Source: Thermosipho atlanticus DSM 15807 (GTDB lineage Bacteria > Thermotogota > Thermotogae > Thermotogales > Fervidobacteriaceae). Taken from it: a stretch of DNA of 64,000 nt. Location: contig NZ_FQXN01000001.1 in NCBI RefSeq assembly GCF_900129985.1, forward strand, positions 186,001-250,000, read 5' to 3'. The notes beneath the pieces were generated by a model that saw only the letters and a list, made by a program, of their open reading frames with translations, searched no databases and was not told where the DNA came from. Below are positions 8,393 through 18,605 of this stretch, piece by piece (position 1 is the stretch's first letter; each line of letters begins with the position of its first letter). The position numbers and the translations under genes were made by a program.

Positions 8393-9170
8393 CTCAGGAA
8401 TTGGTGGAATCTCCGTATTAAAAAAACTTACATATTTAAATGGAGCTCATTACATTTATATTGCTGACACAGAAAGAGCTCCGTATGGTATAAAAACTCC
8501 AGAAACGCTGGAAAGTTTTGTTTATCAGTTTATTGACTTTTTTGAAAGAAAAAATGTTGATGAGGTATTTGCTGCATGTAACACTACTGATTCAATTATT
8601 ATAGAAAAGGAATTAAAATTTAATATTAAGTATCATAGCATTGTAAAAGCAGGGGTCAATGCGAGTAAGTCTTGGAAGGTAGGTGTTATTGGTACAAATG
8701 TAACTATTAAAAATGAGACTTATAAAAAACAATTGGAACGGCTAGAAAAAGAAGTTTTTCAGAAATCAGCTCAGTTATTTGTTTCATTAGTTGAAGAAGG
8801 GATCTTTTATGGCCGAATGGTTGAAGCTATTGCGAATTTTTATTTAAATTCATTTAGGAAAACTGGTATAGAAGAATTAATTTTAGGTTGCACTCACTTT
8901 CCATTTTTAAAAGGCATTATTTCCAGGGTTCTGCCCAAAGTTAAAATAATTGATCCAGCTGAGGAATTATCTAAAGAAATTTCGATTGACAGAAGTAAAA
9001 AACCTTTTGTTGAGTTTTATGTCACTGGGGATATAAAAGCGTTTGAGAGAAAGCTAAAAAGAATTAATTTTAGAGTACCACACGTTGTACACAGATTGGA
9101 AATCAGGAAGCTAAAGGTGATTGATAGTGAAAAACCTAATATTATTAACTGGGATGTCAGGAGCGGGTAA
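8373..9170 (+). CDS. murI: Glutamate racemase
   Basis: MurI converts L-glutamate to the D-glutamate needed for peptidoglycan. The signature FDSGIGG is at residues 6-12 and the two catalytic cysteines are C69 in AACNTTDS and C173 in GCTHFPF. The 265-residue length is normal. The start is TTG 8373 behind GGAGGA at 8360-8365. The last 44 bases overlap rapZ in another frame. Confidence 0.93.
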   Translation: MKIGLFDSGIGGISVLKKLTYLNGAHYIYIADTERAPYGIKTPETLESFVYQFIDFFERKNVDEVFAACNTTDSIIIEKELKFNIKYHSIVKAGVNASKSWKVGVIGTNVTIKNETYKKQLERLEKEVFQKSAQLFVSLVEEGIFYGRMVEAIANFYLNSFRKTGIEELILGCTHFPFLKGIISRVLPKVKIIDPAEELSKEISIDRSKKPFVEFYVTGDIKAFERKLKRINFRVPHVVHRLEIRKLKVIDSEKPNIINWDVRSG

Positions 9171-9966
9171 GTCAACAGCATTAGGTTTACTAGAAGATTT
9201 AGGTTTCTATTGTATAGATAATTTCCCGCCGGCATTAATCGATAAATTATTGCCGGTTTTGTCTATTAATATTGAGAAACTTGCTCTTGTGATTGATGCA
9301 AGAAGTGGTGAATTGAAAAAATTGAAAGAAGTTGTGGATTTTCTCAAACAAAAATATTCAAATAATTTGAAGATAATTTTTCTCACTGCTAAAAGAAATG
9401 TATTGATCAATAGATATGCTCTTACCAGAAGAAATCATCCTCTCCATAAAGAAGGGTTATCTCTAGAACAAGCTATAGAAAAAGAGAAAAGATATTTATC
9501 GCCTATCTTAGAAAAATCAGATATTATTATTGATACTTCCAATTTAAATCCTCATCAGTTAAGAGAAAAATTGAAAGTTATTTTGGAGGATTTATCATAC
9601 CAGTTTAATGTGAGAATACTTAGTTTCGGATTTAAATATGGAATACCTTTAGATGTCGATTTTGTTTTTGATGTAAGATTTTTTCCAAATCCTTTTTATG
9701 TAAATGGATTAGAAGAAAAAAGTGGGAAAGATCCTGAAGTGAAAGAATTTTTGTACAATACTGATGGTGTAGAAGAATTTTTAAAGCTTTTGGAAAAAAT
9801 TGTAGAGTTTGCGATAAATCGATACGAAAATGAGGGTAGAATGGAAATAAATATCGGAATTGGGTGTACAGGTGGCCAACATCGATCTGTGTTTTTTGCT
9901 GAGGAGCTTGGAAAAAGATTTTCAGGTAAATATAAAGTTAATGTTGAACACCGGGATGTGATTTAG
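9127..9966 (+). CDS. rapZ: RapZ/YvcJ family P-loop nucleotide-binding protein
   Basis: The product (279 residues from GTG 9127) has the P-loop GMSGAGKST near the N terminus and the family sequences GFYCIDNFP and, near the C terminus, GCTGGQHRSVF. In Escherichia coli RapZ is an RNase adaptor controlling glmS mRNA; in Bacillus YvcJ binds nucleotides and affects competence. Which role applies here is unknown. TTG 9121 is an alternative start but lies too close to the ribosome binding site AAAGGTGA at 9113-9120. It begins the conserved rapZ-yvcK-whiA cluster. Confidence 0.9.
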   Translation: MKNLILLTGMSGAGKSTALGLLEDLGFYCIDNFPPALIDKLLPVLSINIEKLALVIDARSGELKKLKEVVDFLKQKYSNNLKIIFLTAKRNVLINRYALTRRNHPLHKEGLSLEQAIEKEKRYLSPILEKSDIIIDTSNLNPHQLREKLKVILEDLSYQFNVRILSFGFKYGIPLDVDFVFDVRFFPNPFYVNGLEEKSGKDPEVKEFLYNTDGVEEFLKLLEKIVEFAINRYENEGRMEINIGIGCTGGQHRSVFFAEELGKRFSGKYKVNVEHRDVI

Positions 9967-9967
9967 A

Positions 9968-10909
9968 GTGAATGTTGTTGCAGTGGGGGGCGGAACAGGA
10001 ATTTCCACACTTTTAAGAGGTTTAAAATATTTTGATGATATAGATTTAAAAGCTATTATTACAGTAACTGATGAAGGTGGAAGTTCAGGGATATTGAGAG
10101 CAGAATATCTAATTCCTCCTCCAGGAGATATCAGGAATAATTTAGTTGCACTTGCAAAAGACGAAGAAATTCTTGGAGAACTTTTTAATTTTAGATTTTC
10201 AGATGGGTTTCTTTCGGGGCACACAGTAGGGAATATTATTTTAACTGCTCTAACCAAAATCACTGGAAATTTTACAAAAGCTGTTGAATTAGCTTCAAAG
10301 GTTCTTGCAATAAAGGGTAAAGTAATACCTGTTTCAGAAGAATTAATTAGAGTGGTAGCTGAATATGAAGATGGTAGCATCGCGTATGGTGAAAAACAAA
10401 TTCAGAAGATTAGGGGTAAGCAAGTAAAAAACTTCTATTTGGATAAAAATGATGTTATAATATCTAAAGATACAGAAAAAGCTTTATTAAATGCAGATAT
10501 CATTATTTTCGGGCCTGGGAGTTTATATACAAGTATTATATCAAATATTATAGTTAGAGGCTTTGTCGATGCAATCCATAAAAATGAAAATGTTAAACTT
10601 GTTTATGTTTCGAATATTATGACTCAAGCAAGCGAGTCATATATGTTTTTGTTATCGGATCATATAAATGTAATAGAAAGTTATTTGAAAAGGAGATTTG
10701 ACTTTATAATAGCAAATGATTCGGACTTTTCTGAGGAGATATTAGAAAGTTACCGAAAAGAATTATCAGAACCTGTAATAATTGATATTGAAGATAGTAG
10801 AATAGTAAAAGAAGATTTGGTTGAAGTATTAATTGATAAAGATGGAAGGAAAAAGGTACGACATAATCCAATCAGATTAGCTAGTATTATTATGGACTTA
10901 ATTAGGTGA
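9968..10909 (+). CDS. yvcK: YvcK/CofD-like gluconeogenesis factor
   Basis: This 313-residue protein begins with VVAVGGGTGISTLLRGLK, the nucleotide-binding signature of the YvcK/CofD-like family, and has TDEGGSSG near residue 37, PPGDIRNNL near residue 52 and a late FGPGSLYTSI. In Bacillus subtilis YvcK binds UDP-sugars and is needed for growth on gluconeogenic carbon and for normal cell shape. It starts at GTG 9968, two bases after the rapZ stop. Confidence 0.9.
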   Translation: MNVVAVGGGTGISTLLRGLKYFDDIDLKAIITVTDEGGSSGILRAEYLIPPPGDIRNNLVALAKDEEILGELFNFRFSDGFLSGHTVGNIILTALTKITGNFTKAVELASKVLAIKGKVIPVSEELIRVVAEYEDGSIAYGEKQIQKIRGKQVKNFYLDKNDVIISKDTEKALLNADIIIFGPGSLYTSIISNIIVRGFVDAIHKNENVKLVYVSNIMTQASESYMFLLSDHINVIESYLKRRFDFIIANDSDFSEEILESYRKELSEPVIIDIEDSRIVKEDLVEVLIDKDGRKKVRHNPIRLASIIMDLIR

Positions 10910-10913
10910 GAAA

Positions 10914-11837
10914 ATGTTGTTTACTTATTCTGAAGATGTAAAAGGTGAATTATGTCAATTAGATATAAGTTCAATAGAAGAAGCCAAATCGGAAATTTCG
11001 GGTTATTTGAAAGCAAGAGGGATAATCACGAAAACATCGAGTGATGTTTTCATTAACCTTGAGGTTGGATTTATACCTGCAGCTAGAAGAATAATGAACC
11101 TTTTAAGTACAATAGGGGTCGATAAAAAAAAGCTTACAATGATAAAGAACAAATTGAAAAGGAAAAGAGTCCAGATTTTTATACCAATATCTATTTTAGA
11201 AAAGCTTTCTATTTCACCTTTAGAAATTCCACGTTATATATTTGAAGATATTAGTTTTTTTGCAGGTTTTTTAAGAGGAGTATTTGTAGCTAGCGGTTCT
11301 TTGACAGATCCAGTAAAAAGTTATCATTTGGAAATAGTTTCTCATAGCGAGGAGTTGTTGTATACGATTGATGAACAACTTTTCGAAATATTAGGAGTGA
11401 AAGGTAAGATAATTAAGTTAAATTATAATTACAGATATTATTTAAAAAAATCGAGAGATATCATAGAAATTCTTTATTTTGTAGGTGCTCAGCGTGCAGC
11501 AGACAAGATGGAAAAAATAGTAAGTTCTAGAGAAATTAAAGGAGATTTTAATAGATCGATGAATTTTTTAACTGCTAATGCACGGAAGGTTGGGGAAAGT
11601 AATGCAAGGCAGATAAAATTGATAAAAGAAATAATAGACAAGTACGGTTTGGAAACGTTGCCTGAAGAATTGCGGAATATAGCAATAGCAAGGTTAGAAA
11701 ATGAGGACCTTAGTTTATCAGACTTAGGAAAATTATTTGATCCTCCACTTTCAAAGACGATGGTTTATAATCGTTTGAGAAAAATATATAAAATATATAA
11801 AAATCTTGAACAGAAAAATTGGAGTGATAAATCATGA
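10914..11837 (+). CDS. whiA: WhiA DNA-binding protein
   Basis: WhiA combines a LAGLIDADG-homing-endonuclease-like N-terminal domain (without nuclease activity in known members) with a C-terminal helix-turn-helix. Here [19 protein letters not shown] near residue 120 is the LAGLIDADG-type helix and [20 protein letters not shown] near residue 270 is the helix-turn-helix. It regulates division genes in actinobacteria and affects chromosome segregation in Bacillus. The 307-residue length fits. Its last codons overlap the nrdR start by four bases. Confidence 0.9.
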   Translation: MLFTYSEDVKGELCQLDISSIEEAKSEISGYLKARGIITKTSSDVFINLEVGFIPAARRIMNLLSTIGVDKKKLTMIKNKLKRKRVQIFIPISILEKLSISPLEIPRYIFEDISFFAGFLRGVFVASGSLTDPVKSYHLEIVSHSEELLYTIDEQLFEILGVKGKIIKLNYNYRYYLKKSRDIIEILYFVGAQRAADKMEKIVSSREIKGDFNRSMNFLTANARKVGESNARQIKLIKEIIDKYGLETLPEELRNIAIARLENEDLSLSDLGKLFDPPLSKTMVYNRLRKIYKIYKNLEQKNWSDKS

Positions 11838-12289
11838 AATGTCCGTATTGCGGTTTTGAAGAAACAAGAGTTCTTGATTCAAGAGTTGATTCCTCAGGCT
11901 TTACTGTTAGAAGAAGGAGAGAATGTTTAAAATGTAAAGGAAGATTTACAACTTACGAGAGATATGAATTTGGTCCAATTTTTGTTATAAAGAAGGATGG
12001 AAGAAGGGAAAAATTTGATAGGGAAAAAATATTAAAAGGTATTATGAAAGCTTGCGAAAAGACACCAGTTTCTTTGGAAGACATGGAAAAAGCTGTTGAT
12101 ACAATTGTTAATATTCTTCAAAAGTCAGGTAATTTGGAAGTTTCAAGTACTGAGATAGGAAAATTAGTTATGGAACAACTAAAAGGATTGAATGAGGTTG
12201 CTTATGTGAGATTTGCGTCAGTATACAAAGATTTTAGAGAGATTGATCAATTTCTTGAAGTTGTTAAAGAGTTAAAAAATGAAAAATAA
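11834..12289 (+). CDS. nrdR: Transcriptional repressor NrdR
   Basis: NrdR senses ATP/dATP and represses ribonucleotide reductase genes. The N-terminal zinc ribbon has C3, C6, C31 and C34, with the strongly conserved RRRRECLKC run, and an ATP-cone domain follows ([19 protein letters not shown] near residue 52). The length of 151 residues is typical. No ribonucleotide reductase gene lies in this window, so its targets are elsewhere. Confidence 0.95.
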   Translation: MKCPYCGFEETRVLDSRVDSSGFTVRRRRECLKCKGRFTTYERYEFGPIFVIKKDGRREKFDREKILKGIMKACEKTPVSLEDMEKAVDTIVNILQKSGNLEVSSTEIGKLVMEQLKGLNEVAYVRFASVYKDFREIDQFLEVVKELKNEK

Positions 12290-12309
12290 TATACATTGGA
12301 GGTGCTGAA

Positions 12310-12780
12310 ATGGCAAAAGAGACGATATATCTTACAAAGGAAGGGTATGAAAAATTAAAAAAAGAGTTGGATACTTTAAAACAGAAACTCATGTTTGAAA
12401 TTGCAGAAAGAATAAAAGAAGCTAGAGAGTTAGGAGATCTTTCTGAAAATTCTGAGTATCAAGAAGCAAAAAATGAGCAAGGGAGAATTGCGGCTAGAGT
12501 TAATGAATTAGAGAATATGCTTTCGAAAGCGGAAGTGATAGAAAGTTTGGGTACAAATTCAGTTAATATAGGAAATTGGGTAATTATTAAAAATTTAGAT
12601 ACGAATGAAGAAAAGAAGATTCAAATAGTTACCCCACATGAAGCAGATGTTTTTCAAAATAAAATCAGTATTGAATCTCCGCTAGGTAGAGCTTTGGTTG
12701 GGAAAAAAGTTGGTGAAATTGTAAAGATTAAAGCGCCAAATGGTGCTTTTAAATATGAAATTTTAGGTATTCAGATTTAA
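12310..12780 (+). CDS. greA: Transcription elongation factor GreA
   Basis: GreA enters the RNA polymerase secondary channel and stimulates cleavage of backtracked transcripts. The 156-residue protein has the N-terminal antiparallel coiled coil with the tip sequence [18 protein letters not shown] near residues 41-58, whose acidic residues act in cleavage, and a C-terminal FKBP-like domain with [15 protein letters not shown] good site, GGAGGTG, precedes the ATG. It lies directly upstream of lysS. Confidence 0.95.
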   Translation: MAKETIYLTKEGYEKLKKELDTLKQKLMFEIAERIKEARELGDLSENSEYQEAKNEQGRIAARVNELENMLSKAEVIESLGTNSVNIGNWVIIKNLDTNEEKKIQIVTPHEADVFQNKISIESPLGRALVGKKVGEIVKIKAPNGAFKYEILGIQI

Positions 12781-12794
12781 CAGGAGGGATAGAA

Positions 12795-14306
12795 TTGCTT
12801 AAAGAATTTAGGGAACAGAGGATACAGATGATAAAGAAACTCAGAGAATTGGGAGTGAATCCTTATCCATATAGTTTTGACAAAACGCATAGTAGTATGG
12901 ATATCAAAGAAAAATTTTCGGCTTTAAATCCTGGAGAAATTGCTGAGGATTCTTTTGTTTCGGTTGCAGGAAGAATAATGTCTTTGAGGGAGCATGGAAA
13001 AAGTGCATTTTTCCATATTAAAGATTTTGAAGGTAGAATACAAGCATATATAAGAAAAGATATGGTAGGAGATGAAAGATATAAATTTTTTAAAGAATTT
13101 ATTTCAATTGGAGATATTGTTGGCGTTAGAGGAAATATTTTTAAAAGTAGAACGGGTGAAGTTACTGTTTTAGTTAAGGAAATTGAGCTCCTAAATAAGC
13201 CTTTGAGACCGATGCCAGAAAAATGGCATGGAATAAAAGATAAGGAAGTACTTTATAGGCAAAGGTATGTTGACATGATTGCCAATGATGATACTTTAAA
13301 AAGATTTAAAACTAGATTTGAAATTATAAAACTTATTAGAGAGTTTTTAAACTCAAAAGGTTTTATTGAAGTTGAAACACCTGTCTTAGAATATGTAACT
13401 GGTGGAGCATCTGCAAGACCATTCGAGACACATTTAAATGTCTTTGATATTGACATGTATCTTAGAATAGCCACTGAATTATATCTTAAAAGGTTTGTAG
13501 TAGGTGGATTTGAGAAAGTATATGAACTTGGTAAAAATTTTAGAAATGAAGGTTTATCTTATAAGCATCACCCTGAATTTACATCAATTGAAATTTATCA
13601 GGCATATGCAGATTATGAAGATATGATGAATCTGACAGAAGAGTTAATAACTTTTGTAGTTGAGAAATTGTTTGGAACTACTAAAATAAATTATCAAGGT
13701 GTAGAGATTGACTTTACAAGGCCGTGGCGTAGGGTGAAAATGAGAGATTTTATACATGAAAATCTTGGGGTTGATATTTTAGAAGACACAAACGAAAAAA
13801 TGATAGAAGTTTTAAAAGAACATGAAGTAGAAGTTGAAATTAAAGACAGAGGACATTTAATTGAAAAATTGTGGGATCTTGTTGAAGATAAAGTATTGCA
13901 GCCAACATTTTTACTTGAACATCCAGTTGAGATCTCACCTCTTGCTAAGAGGCATAGAGAAGACCCAAGAGTTACGGAAAGATTTGAACTTATTATTTTT
14001 GGTAGGGAGATGGCTAATGCTTTTAGTGAGTTAAATGATCCAATTGACCAATATGAAAGATTTTTGAAACAAGTTGAATTAAGAGAAGCTGGAGATGAAG
14101 AAGCACAAATGATGGATTTGGATTTTATAAGGGCTTTAGAATATGGAATGCCTCCGACGGGAGGCTTAGGCATAGGTATAGATAGATTGGTAATGTTGTT
14201 AACAAATTCACCAAGTATACGTGATGTTATTGCATTTCCTCTAGTTAGACCCATATCATTTGAAGAGGAAGAAAAGGAAAACGAAAGGGGAGTTGATGAA
14301 AGATGA
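12795..14306 (+). CDS. lysS: Lysyl-tRNA synthetase, class II
   Basis: The 503-residue enzyme charges tRNA-Lys. An N-terminal OB-fold (about residues 55-150) binds the anticodon. The class II core has motif 2 around [14 protein letters not shown] near residue 252 and motif 3 in [13 protein letters not shown] near residue 455. The start is TTG 12795 behind GGAGGG. Four bases overlap the next gene. Confidence 0.95.
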   Translation: MLKEFREQRIQMIKKLRELGVNPYPYSFDKTHSSMDIKEKFSALNPGEIAEDSFVSVAGRIMSLREHGKSAFFHIKDFEGRIQAYIRKDMVGDERYKFFKEFISIGDIVGVRGNIFKSRTGEVTVLVKEIELLNKPLRPMPEKWHGIKDKEVLYRQRYVDMIANDDTLKRFKTRFEIIKLIREFLNSKGFIEVETPVLEYVTGGASARPFETHLNVFDIDMYLRIATELYLKRFVVGGFEKVYELGKNFRNEGLSYKHHPEFTSIEIYQAYADYEDMMNLTEELITFVVEKLFGTTKINYQGVEIDFTRPWRRVKMRDFIHENLGVDILEDTNEKMIEVLKEHEVEVEIKDRGHLIEKLWDLVEDKVLQPTFLLEHPVEISPLAKRHREDPRVTERFELIIFGREMANAFSELNDPIDQYERFLKQVELREAGDEEAQMMDLDFIRALEYGMPPTGGLGIGIDRLVMLLTNSPSIRDVIAFPLVRPISFEEEEKENERGVDER

Positions 14307-15940
14307 GAAAATGGTTTGAAAAAGCACATGGTGCAATTATTTGGACAATTGCTTTTGCTTTTGTAGCGGGAATTGTTATTTGGTCACTTATGTCATATTT
14401 TTCTACCAGAAGAAATTCTGAGGAATATAAATATAGTTTGAGTGATTCTGTGGCATATTTAACGAAAGATGGAACTGCTTTGAGTTCTGAATATTGGATT
14501 TTCCCGTGGGATATAGAAAATTCATATGGTCAAGCTTTATCATATTATCAGATTACAGAGGTTGATCCTATTTTTGAAGAACCATTGATAAAAGCATCAT
14601 TACTTTCAGATCTAATTAATACTAAAGTGATTCTTTACTATGCAGAAATTAATGATATTTCACCAACTGATGAAGAGATAAAATCTGAACTTGATAAGCA
14701 GTTAGAACAAATAAATGCGAATGAAAAATTGAAGAATTACATAAATCAAAAGTATGGTAGTGTACAAAAATATTTGGATTCTATAAAACCTGATGTTGAA
14801 AAATATTTGACTATTTCAAAAGTAAAAAATTTGTTAGGTGTTGTTAGTGATGAAGAAATAAAAAAATATTACAACGAAAATAAAGAAGATTTGAAAGCAA
14901 AATATGATAGTGCTAATGTGGATTATGTATATTTTAGTTCTCCTGCTAGCGCTAATGAATTTATTAGTAGTGCTATGGAGAAAGGATTTTATCAGGCAGC
15001 TACAGATGCAAGTTTAAATGTTCAAAATGTGGCAGAGTTTAAGAGAGGAATATTAGATAAGAACATTGAAGAAACCATTTTTGAAAGTTCGAATACAATG
15101 GTAGGTCCCGTGCCAATTGGTAACAGTCTTTTTGTTTTTAATGTGAAAGACGTGAAAACGGTTGATACTTACGAAAAATTCGTACTCTCAAAGGGTTATC
15201 AAGAAGTACTTTCTACATTAAAAGACAAGAAATTTAATTCGGCAATTCAAGAATTTAAAGAAAATAATAATATTTCATTTGAAATTATTGATCCAATTTA
15301 TAAAGTATGGTATAACGTACTCCATAATTCAGGTAAAGATTTAATACAAGTTTACAAAGAAATTCAGGAGCAAATTTTTGATGATACAAGTTTGAAAGTA
15401 GGAGTTCCTGTTGAGATTAAATCGGCTTTTGTAACACTTGTAGAGAAAATGAAACATGCTACAGAAGTTACTCAAGATCCTAATTTGAACAAGGTTTTAA
15501 AAGATGCAGAGAAGGAAGCAAATATGGTTGTTGAAAATATTTACGAGGAGTATCCTGATTCGTTTGTGGCCGTAGAGAAAATGAAAAACCTTCATCCAGA
15601 TAGGATAGATGTAAGCTTTAAATATTACTCAAGACTTTATTCAAAGATAAAGCCGTATCTTGAGTATGGAATGATGCAAAGTGTTATGAATGATTTTATT
15701 GATTTATATAGTGGTCTAAGTACACTTGCTGATGCTACTGATATTAGTTTAGATATGAAGGCAGAAGTTCTGTATGATTTGTATGAAATAAATAAAATTT
15801 TAAAAGATGCAACTACCGCAAGTGAATATCTCGAAAGATTAAAAGAGGCCACACCAGATTATATGGATTATGACTCAGCATTTTCTGAACTCAAATTTAT
15901 GTTGACAAATGAATCTACTACAAGTAATACAAATCAGTAA
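14303..15940 (+). CDS. Membrane-anchored SurA/PpiC-like peptidyl-prolyl isomerase or chaperone
   Basis: The 545-residue protein has one N-terminal membrane helix (about residues 11-31) and a long helical exterior part. Residues 90-190 resemble the SurA N-terminal chaperone domain ([24 protein letters not shown], then [18 protein letters not shown]), and the following 190-280 region looks like a parvulin domain ([35 protein letters not shown]). A periplasmic folding role for outer envelope proteins is likely from the family. The C-terminal 250 residues are helical and not recognised. A terminator follows 21 bases after the stop. Confidence 0.75.
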   Translation: MRKWFEKAHGAIIWTIAFAFVAGIVIWSLMSYFSTRRNSEEYKYSLSDSVAYLTKDGTALSSEYWIFPWDIENSYGQALSYYQITEVDPIFEEPLIKASLLSDLINTKVILYYAEINDISPTDEEIKSELDKQLEQINANEKLKNYINQKYGSVQKYLDSIKPDVEKYLTISKVKNLLGVVSDEEIKKYYNENKEDLKAKYDSANVDYVYFSSPASANEFISSAMEKGFYQAATDASLNVQNVAEFKRGILDKNIEETIFESSNTMVGPVPIGNSLFVFNVKDVKTVDTYEKFVLSKGYQEVLSTLKDKKFNSAIQEFKENNNISFEIIDPIYKVWYNVLHNSGKDLIQVYKEIQEQIFDDTSLKVGVPVEIKSAFVTLVEKMKHATEVTQDPNLNKVLKDAEKEANMVVENIYEEYPDSFVAVEKMKNLHPDRIDVSFKYYSRLYSKIKPYLEYGMMQSVMNDFIDLYSGLSTLADATDISLDMKAEVLYDLYEINKILKDATTASEYLERLKEATPDYMDYDSAFSELKFMLTNESTTSNTNQ

Positions 15941-15960
15941 GCATATAATTAATCTGTGTT

Positions 15961-15993
15961 TTTTAAGGTGACCGTTAAAGGTCACCTTTTTAT
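15961..15993 (+). terminator. Intrinsic terminator closing the long lysS-side operon
   Basis: A perfect 7 bp stem GGTGACC/GGTCACC, extended by two A-T pairs, has a six-base loop at 15974-15979 and is followed by a T run. It ends the run that begins near 841. Confidence 0.9.
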
Positions 15994-16012
15994 TAGCATA
16001 ACAAACAAAATG

Positions 16013-16021
16013 TGATATAAT
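16013..16021 (+). promoter_or_regulatory. Extended -10 promoter of the rqcP-like operon
   Basis: The sequence TGATATAAT is an extended -10 element lying just after the terminator and 17 bases before the next start codon. TTAGCA at 15993-15998 is a weak -35 at 17-base spacing. Confidence 0.6.
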
Positions 16022-16037
16022 TTTTGAGGTGATAGAT

Positions 16038-16289
16038 ATGAGACTTGATAAATATTTGAAGACAACACGGCTAATAAAAAGAAGAACAATTGCGCAACAA
16101 TTGGCCAAAAACAACAGAATTTTTCGAAATGGTTATTCATTGAAACCATCTACTGAGATAAGGCCAGGAGATGAATTAGAAATTTTTTATGGTTCGAGAT
16201 ATTTAAAAATACGAGTTGTTGATGAAAAAAGATATGAGATTTTAGAAGACAAAAAATTTTGGGGGGATAACAATGAGAAATTTGATTGA
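16038..16289 (+). CDS. S4-domain RNA-binding protein (RqcP/Hsp15 family)
   Basis: The 83-residue protein is a lone S4 domain: MRLDKYLKTTRLIKRRTIAQQL is the helix-turn of the RNA-binding fold, followed by NGYSLKPSTEIRPGDELEI. RqcP and Hsp15 bind obstructed large ribosomal subunits in ribosome quality control. The ATG at 16038 is preferred to GTG 16029 because GAGGTGAT overlaps the latter. It overlaps the GAF gene by 17 bases. Confidence 0.85.
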   Translation: MRLDKYLKTTRLIKRRTIAQQLAKNNRIFRNGYSLKPSTEIRPGDELEIFYGSRYLKIRVVDEKRYEILEDKKFWGDNNEKFD

Positions 16290-17217
16290 AAACCATATTG
16301 AAGAGTTTGCTGAGATTTTGAGATATGATAAATTATTGTGGCCTAAAGTATGGAAACAATTAAAAAAAAGATTTTCTCCAATTCTTGATGAATTAGAAAA
16401 AAGCATTGGTGAAGTTAAATTTAGTGATATAGAAAGAAGAGAGTTGGATAGGTTCATCCAAAATTTCAATGAGTTTATTAAGGTAAGAAAAGAAAAGCTT
16501 GCGGAACGAATACGAAAAAATTCTCGTGAATTTGAACTTTATAAAGAAGATTTTATTATTTTTCTTGGGTTTGCTCCAACAGAGTTTGACTTTGACTGGA
16601 TTGTTGTAAAAGGGAAAAAGGAAAATGTAATATTTTTAAATGTGTTTTCTATATGGAAAAGAGGAGAGCTAGATAACTTAGAAGATGTGATTTATCAATC
16701 AGTAGTTCATTATAGGCATAGTGAGAAGAAAGGTATTTATTACAATAAGGAAAAAATCTTTGAAGCTGTATTGGTTAAATTAAAATCAATTTCAAAAAAT
16801 GAACCGAAGGTATTTATGAAAAACGTATGTGATCTTTTGTATAATAAAATTCCCTATTATGATTGGGTAGGATTTTACATGCTTAATGATGAAAATTTGT
16901 TAGAATTAGAAGAATTTACCGGAGAACCTACGGAGCATGTAAAAATTCCTGTAGGAAAAGGTATTTGTGGTCAAGCTGTTGAGAAAATGGCTACTTTTAT
17001 AGTTCAAGATGTTTCAAAGGAAACAAATTATTTAGCATGTAGTCCCAAAGTGAAAAGTGAGATTGTAGTTCCCATTTTTCTTGGAAAAGAAATTATAGGT
17101 GAAATAGATATTGATAGTCATTATATTGCTCCATTTGATGAAAGAGATGAAAAATTTTTGAAAAAAATCTGTGAAGAGGTTTCCAAAATATGGAAAATGA
17201 ATTTGAACGAAGAGTAA
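16273..17217 (+). CDS. GAF-domain protein, free methionine-R-sulfoxide reductase-like C terminus
   Basis: The first 180 of 314 residues are helical and charged, with no recognised domain. Residues 185-310 form a GAF domain close to free methionine-R-sulfoxide reductase: YDWVGFYMLNDENLL, KIPVGKGICGQAV, LACSPKVKSEIVVPI, and IGEIDIDSHYIAPFDERD. Of the three cysteines of that enzyme, those in GICG and LACS are present while the first is missing. It may reduce methionine sulfoxide with two cysteines, or serve as a sensor. Its gene overlaps the GGDEF gene by 28 bases, which supports a signalling link. Confidence 0.7.
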   Translation: MRNLIENHIEEFAEILRYDKLLWPKVWKQLKKRFSPILDELEKSIGEVKFSDIERRELDRFIQNFNEFIKVRKEKLAERIRKNSREFELYKEDFIIFLGFAPTEFDFDWIVVKGKKENVIFLNVFSIWKRGELDNLEDVIYQSVVHYRHSEKKGIYYNKEKIFEAVLVKLKSISKNEPKVFMKNVCDLLYNKIPYYDWVGFYMLNDENLLELEEFTGEPTEHVKIPVGKGICGQAVEKMATFIVQDVSKETNYLACSPKVKSEIVVPIFLGKEIIGEIDIDSHYIAPFDERDEKFLKKICEEVSKIWKMNLNEE

Positions 17218-18605
17218 AAATAGCTTATTTAGATAGTTTTTTATTATATATATTACAGCAAATTAAAGATTCCTCTAAAATTAGTTTCAAACTATTTGTA
17301 TCCAGAAATCATTCAGAGGTTCCAGAGAATTTATATAGGGCTTGGAAAATCTCCAGATATTACTTGAAAAAAGAGGATATTGTTTTTGTTGATGATATAA
17401 ATCAACAAAAGTTGTTGTTAAATATTGATGGTGAAACTTATGAATTTACATATAAAATCTTAACGAAAAATCTAAAAGGTTTTATTTTCGAATTGTATAA
17501 TACTTTACCTCAAAAAATTCAAAAATTTTTGTTTAAACATTTTTATGATGGGTTAAAAGTTGCATATCTTTTAAAAAATGCCTCCATAGTTTTAAATTAT
17601 GCTTTAAGCACAAACTTTAATTTAGAAACAATGATTTATGCTATTTTAACCGGAATAACTGCAGGTTATTCTGGGGCATTTAATAGGTGTTTTATGTTTT
17701 TGAAAAAGAATGATTACTATGTTTTTTATAAAGGATTGGGTCCTAATGATGAAAAAGAAGCACATGAAATTTGGGAAGCAATTGAAACTATTGAATATTC
17801 AATAGAAGATTTTTTAAGAAATATTTCGGACGATTTTACTACGAGTTTGGAAAAAGAGTTCAAGGATGTAAAAATTAGAGAAAAGACTTTGAAGAGTTTC
17901 TTGGATTATTCAAAAGATATTGAATCTCGAAAAATTAAATTTGAAGTAATACCAAAAGAAATAAAAGATAAATTGAAAATCACTACAGATATAGCAATAA
18001 TCCCTTTAAAGATTAAAGGTAAAATAAATGGATTTTTAATTGCTGATAATAAGTTTGATAAAAAGCCGATTGATAAGTACCAAATGCTAGCATTTGATTT
18101 TTTTGGAAAGCAATTATCAACTTTTCTTGAAAATACAGAGTTTTTGATTGAATTAAGTCAAAAAGCCTTTACTGATGCTTTAACAGGGCTTGAAAATAGA
18201 AGATCGTTAGATCAGTATTTACAAACTAATAGTAGAAAAAGTGTGGTAATTTTTATTGATTTAGATAAATTTAAATCTATAAATGATACAAAAGGTCATA
18301 ATTTTGGAGATCAGGTATTAAAAAGATTTGGAGAAATAATTAAAAGTAATATTAGAGAATGTGATAAAGCATTTAGGTATGGAGGGGACGAGTTTGTAAT
18401 AATTTTAGATTCCAAGGATTTTAAAGTGGCTTTAAAAGTATTGGAAAGAATTAAAAAAGAAGCTTATCACAATTTAGGACTATCTTTTTCGGCTGGAGTT
18501 GTTTTAAGCAGTAATTTGGAGAAGGCAATTAAAGTGGCTGACAATTTGGTATATAATTCCAAAAAAAGTGGAAGTTTTGAGTTTTATGAAGGGGAGATTG
18601 AATGA
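17190..18605 (+). CDS. Diguanylate cyclase with GGDEF domain
   Basis: The 471-residue protein ends in a GGDEF domain (residues 325-471) that makes cyclic di-GMP from two GTP. The active site GGDEF is intact at 398-402, DALTGLENRR at 329-338 is the domain start, and FIDLDKFKSIND near 355 carries the metal aspartate. An inhibitory I-site RxxD is present (R389, D392), exactly five residues before GGDEF, so product inhibition is expected. Residues 140-320 look like a GAF-type sensor. The N-terminal part is unrecognised. No membrane helix is seen. Confidence 0.88.
   Translation: MENEFERRVKIAYLDSFLLYILQQIKDSSKISFKLFVSRNHSEVPENLYRAWKISRYYLKKEDIVFVDDINQQKLLLNIDGETYEFTYKILTKNLKGFIFELYNTLPQKIQKFLFKHFYDGLKVAYLLKNASIVLNYALSTNFNLETMIYAILTGITAGYSGAFNRCFMFLKKNDYYVFYKGLGPNDEKEAHEIWEAIETIEYSIEDFLRNISDDFTTSLEKEFKDVKIREKTLKSFLDYSKDIESRKIKFEVIPKEIKDKLKITTDIAIIPLKIKGKINGFLIADNKFDKKPIDKYQMLAFDFFGKQLSTFLENTEFLIELSQKAFTDALTGLENRRSLDQYLQTNSRKSVVIFIDLDKFKSINDTKGHNFGDQVLKRFGEIIKSNIRECDKAFRYGGDEFVIILDSKDFKVALKVLERIKKEAYHNLGLSFSAGVVLSSNLEKAIKVADNLVYNSKKSGSFEFYEGEIE

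Noticed and set aside
9922-10380. Open 152-codon minus-strand frame
   Set aside because: It is antisense to yvcK, whose protein motifs are clear in the other strand.
13694-14329. Open 211-codon frame on the minus strand
   Set aside because: It lies entirely against lysS, is rich in S, K and F as expected from an antisense frame, and has no ribosome binding site.
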